Below, in pieces: positions 61,117-64,000 of a DNA stretch of 64,000 bases. The DNA is taken from positions 334,265 to 398,264 of the forward strand of contig JACPNS010000003.1 in assembly GCA_016185345.1 (NCBI GenBank), in the 5' to 3' direction. A model generated the notes under the pieces. The model saw only the letters and a program-made list of their open reading frames with translations, did not search any database and was not told the origin of the DNA. Origin of the DNA: Solirubrobacterales bacterium. Lineage in GTDB: Bacteria; Actinomycetota; Thermoleophilia; Solirubrobacterales; JACPNS01. The stretch's first letter is position 1, and each line of letters begins with the position of its first letter. A program made the translations under genes and the position numbers.

Positions 61117-64000
61117 CACGGTGGCGCCGCTCGCACCGACGGTCTCCGGCCCGACAGGAACCGTCGCCGTCAATACGGCCACGATCACGATCACCCCGGC
61201 CGAGGCCGGCGGAACCCTCCAGGGAAGCCTGGACGGAGCCGCTTACGCCACGGTGACCAGCCCGGTCAACCTGACCGGCCTGAGCAACGGCAGCCACACA
61301 TACAGCGCACGTCAGGTTGACGCCGCTGGAAACCTGGGTGCAGTCGCTTCGATCACCTGGATCGTGAACACCGCAGTGCCGCTCGCTCCGACCATCAACA
61401 CGGGTCCGACAGGCACGGTCGCTTCGACCAGCGCGTCGTTCACGTTCAGCACGAGCGAGTCCGGCATGACGTTTGAGTGCCGTATCGACGGTGCGGCTTA
61501 TGCCGCATGCACCAGCCCGCAGGCATACAGCTCGCTGGCTCAGGGTGCACACACGTTCGACGTCCGCGCTGTAAACGGTGCCAGCACCCCAGGCCCGGCT
61601 GCAAGCCGCACCTGGACGGTTGACACGGTGGCTCCGAACGCACCGACGGTCTCCGGCCCGACAGGAACTGTCGCGGTCAACACGGCCACGATCACGATCA
61701 CCCCGGCCGAGGCCGGCGGAACGCTCCAGGGAAGCCTGGACGGAGCCGCTTACGCCACGGTGACCAGCCCGGTTAACCTGACCGGTCTGAGCCAGGGAAG
61801 CCACACCTACAACGCTCGTCAGGTTGATGCCGCGGGCAACGTCGGTGCGGTTGGGACTGTGACCTGGACCGTTGACTCGGTGGCTCCGAACGCACCGACC
61901 GTCTCGCGCACCGCGCCGACGGCCAACCCGACCACCTCAGCAAGCCAGACCATCGGAATCACTCCGGCCGAGGCCGGCGGAACCCTCCAGGGAAGCCTGG
62001 ACGGAGCCGCTTACGCCACGGTGACCAGCCCGGTCAACCTGACCGGCCTGTCAAACGGCAGCCACACCTACAGCGCGCGTCAGATTGACTCCGCTGGAAA
62101 CATCGGTGCGGTTGGTTCTGTGACATGGACCGTTGACCTCGTCGTACCGAACGCCCCGACGCTCTCCGGAGTCTCGGGAATCGTCGGATCGACGAGCGCA
62201 TCCATCACGATCACCCCGGCCGAGGCCGGCGGAACGCTCCAGGGAAGCCTGGACGGAGCATCATTCGCCACGGTGACCAGCCCGGTCGGCCTGACCGGAC
62301 TGAGCCAGGGAAGCCACACGTACTCCGCGCGTCAGGTTGACGCCGCGGGCAACGTTGGCTCCGTCGGAACGATCACATGGACCGTTGACACGGTGGCTCC
62401 GCCAGCACCGACGGTCTCGACGCCGCCGAGCGGTTCGTCCACCTCGGCTTCGATCACGTTCAGTGACACCGAAGCTGGAGTTACGTTCCAGTGCAGCCTC
62501 AACGGTGCAGCGTTCGCAGCATGCACGAGCCCGGTGAACCTCACCGGCCTCGCAGCCCAGACACACACCTTCGCGGTGCGTGCGCTGGACGGTGCAACAC
62601 CTGCAAACGTCAGCTCGGCCACCACGGTCACGTGGACGGTCACAAGCGCTGTCGCTCCGAACACGATCCTCGGTGACGCACTGCCGGCACTGCCGACATT
62701 GACTCCGACGATCCCGGTCTCTTCGGACCAGGGAAGCGCCACGTTCGAGTGCCAGGTGAATGACCTGCCTGTCGCATGGGCAACGTGTGACCCGAACACC
62801 GGTACCTACGGCTCGGGCCTCACGTTCAACAACGACGCAACCAACAAGGTTGAGATCCGCGCGACCCTCAGTGGAACGCCGGATGCAACCCCGGTAACGA
62901 CCTACATCTGGACGTCAAACGCCGCAGCGCCTAGCGCGACTGCGACCGTGACCCCGTCCACGACGCAGGCCGGTGCCAACCCGAACCTGACCTCCACGGT
63001 CACGCTCGCTGGTGGTTGGAACCCGAAGAGCGTCACGATTGACGTTGCACCTGGATTCAACGCCGGCCTCACGGCCGTCTCGACCAAGTGCACGTTCAAC
63101 GCTGACCCGAACGCCATGGCCTGTGGCACGTCGGCACCGGGCTCATTCCTCGGAACCCTCTCGGGTACCGGTGTGAGCACCAGCGCCGGCTTCCTCACGG
63201 ATGCCACAGGAAACCTGTACATGACGACGAGCCCGAGCGCAAACAGCCCGGCCGGCGTCTGGCTTGACATGGCTTCACCGTCGCACCCCGAGCTCGGCCG
63301 CATCCGTGCGACCGCCGAGGCGCGCATCATCCAGACCAACAACGGCACGTCACAGGGTCTTGTTCAGCAACAGCTGATCATCAACTCTGTGCCGCAGCGC
63401 ACGAACAACGGAAGCCGATTCCACATCAACTCGGTGACGTTGAACCTCCAGGGTGACCCCCCAGGTGGTACGTACCCGCTGCTGACCAACCCGACGAGCT
63501 GCCCGGGAACCCCGGTCAACTTCTCCGGAATTGGCACCACCTACGGCACTGACGGCCTCGACACCTCGTCTGGCCCGGCTGTTCCGCAGGTACTCGTGCC
63601 GTACCCGGTCACGGGTTGTGCATCACTGCCGTTCCAGCCGCAGATCAACATGGAGTACTTCGGCTGGGACCCGATCGATGGATCGACTGCTGACTACTCA
63701 GCACCGGTCGTCCAGAGCGTCGGATCCGCGCTGTACTCGAACGACTCGCTGAACTTCACGCGACTCGGTGAGTTCGGCGTCGAAGCAGCGATGACTCTGC
63801 CGTCAGGCAGCAAGATGATCAAGGACATCACGAGCTACCAGCCCGCTGGTGTGGGAGCCAACCTCCCGGCGTTCGGTTCTGCTGCACAGAAGTGCACCGG
63901 TACCGGCGTGACCGCCACCGCAATCTGGCCAGGCACATGCCCCGCAAGCGGCATCGCTGAAGTCGGATACATGACGATCACGACTCCGCTCCTCGATCAG
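61085..64000 (+). CDS. Continuation of the giant Ig-like repeat protein in the +1 frame, runs off the window
   Basis: From 61085 the frame GGT GCG GTT GGT stays open for 972 codons to the last base. It encodes the missing second part of an Ig domain, then six clear Ig-like domains and one diverged one (to about 62900). A C-terminal half homologous to that of the 51127 gene follows: TTQAGANPNLTSTVT, VAPGFNAGLTAVSTKC, SCPGTPVNFSG, and finally GYMTITTPLLDQ. There is no start codon or ribosome site, so it is the downstream part of the 54310 gene after a frameshift. By comparison with the third member, about 80-100 more codons are expected beyond the window. Confidence 0.8.

Noticed and set aside
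58150..61194. Long minus-strand open frames (up to about 466 codons) across the Ig repeats.
   Set aside because: They are mirror images of the repeated, GC-biased plus-strand code; the translation is a repetitive Arg/Gly/Ser-rich mix with no start signals.
57590..62400. Regular direct repeats that could suggest a CRISPR array.
   Set aside because: The repeats are hundreds of bases long, coding, without spacers of constant size, and no cas genes are present.

Overview
The window is GC-rich, densely coded DNA from a bacterium, most likely an actinomycete. The class Thermoleophilia/Solirubrobacterales is my best guess, from the mix of delta-60 repeat proteins, paired HD-GYP proteins, a MarP-like protease, a lysA-hom-thrC-thrB block and an MhuD-like heme oxygenase. 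That placement is inference; no rRNA or marker gene here proves it.

Region by region. 1-1890: the tail of a SigH-like sigma factor, then a HipB/HipA-type toxin-antitoxin pair behind three evenly spaced palindromes. 1903-4800: tRNA-Thr, a PlsC-GpsA fusion and an ECF sigma factor with a small membrane partner. 4842-9076: two paralogous secreted delta-60 proteins flanking a rhomboid protease. 9083-12581: a cobalamin-binding-like protein, a pterin dehydratase, a CNNM/CBS membrane protein, and a RAYT-type Y1 transposase bracketed by two REP-like palindromes. 12635-20504: beta-oxidation genes (hydroxyacyl-CoA dehydrogenase, thiolase, acyl-CoA dehydrogenase), two HD-GYP membrane proteins and a cell-wall-binding lipoprotein. 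20565-28145: a metal-uptake and cell-envelope block. It holds a lone metal-binding lipoprotein, a c-di-AMP riboswitch driving an M23 murein hydrolase, an operon of permease-SBP fusion, ATPase, second permease and lgt, and a divergent Fur-family regulator with an MhuD-like gene. 28171-32636: lysA-hom-thrC-thrB, which links aspartate-family synthesis of lysine and threonine. 32869-42821: glutamate synthase large subunit, SRPBCC protein, lipoprotein, MarP-like protease, a minus-strand fxsA operon and a MIP18-family protein.

42961-64000 (end) is the most unusual part: four consecutive giant secreted proteins of one modular family, all on the plus strand. Each has an N-terminal half, a central Ig-like insert and a C-terminal half. 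The first two (1274 and 1263 aa) are tandem paralogs with signs of gene conversion. The third (about 995 aa) carries a single Ig-like domain. The fourth has the same end modules, but the Ig insert has grown to about 27 tandem domains, with a 768-bp internal duplication and a frame break near 61085. It runs off the window. They look like surface adhesins or cell-envelope proteins; function is not shown by the sequence.

Control features visible by eye include palindromic operators, sigma-70-type promoters, a riboswitch, a Fur-type box, two CRP-like sites and several rho-independent terminators. There is also a recurrent arrangement of a -10-like hexamer 6-8 nt before ATG, which suggests many leaderless mRNAs.
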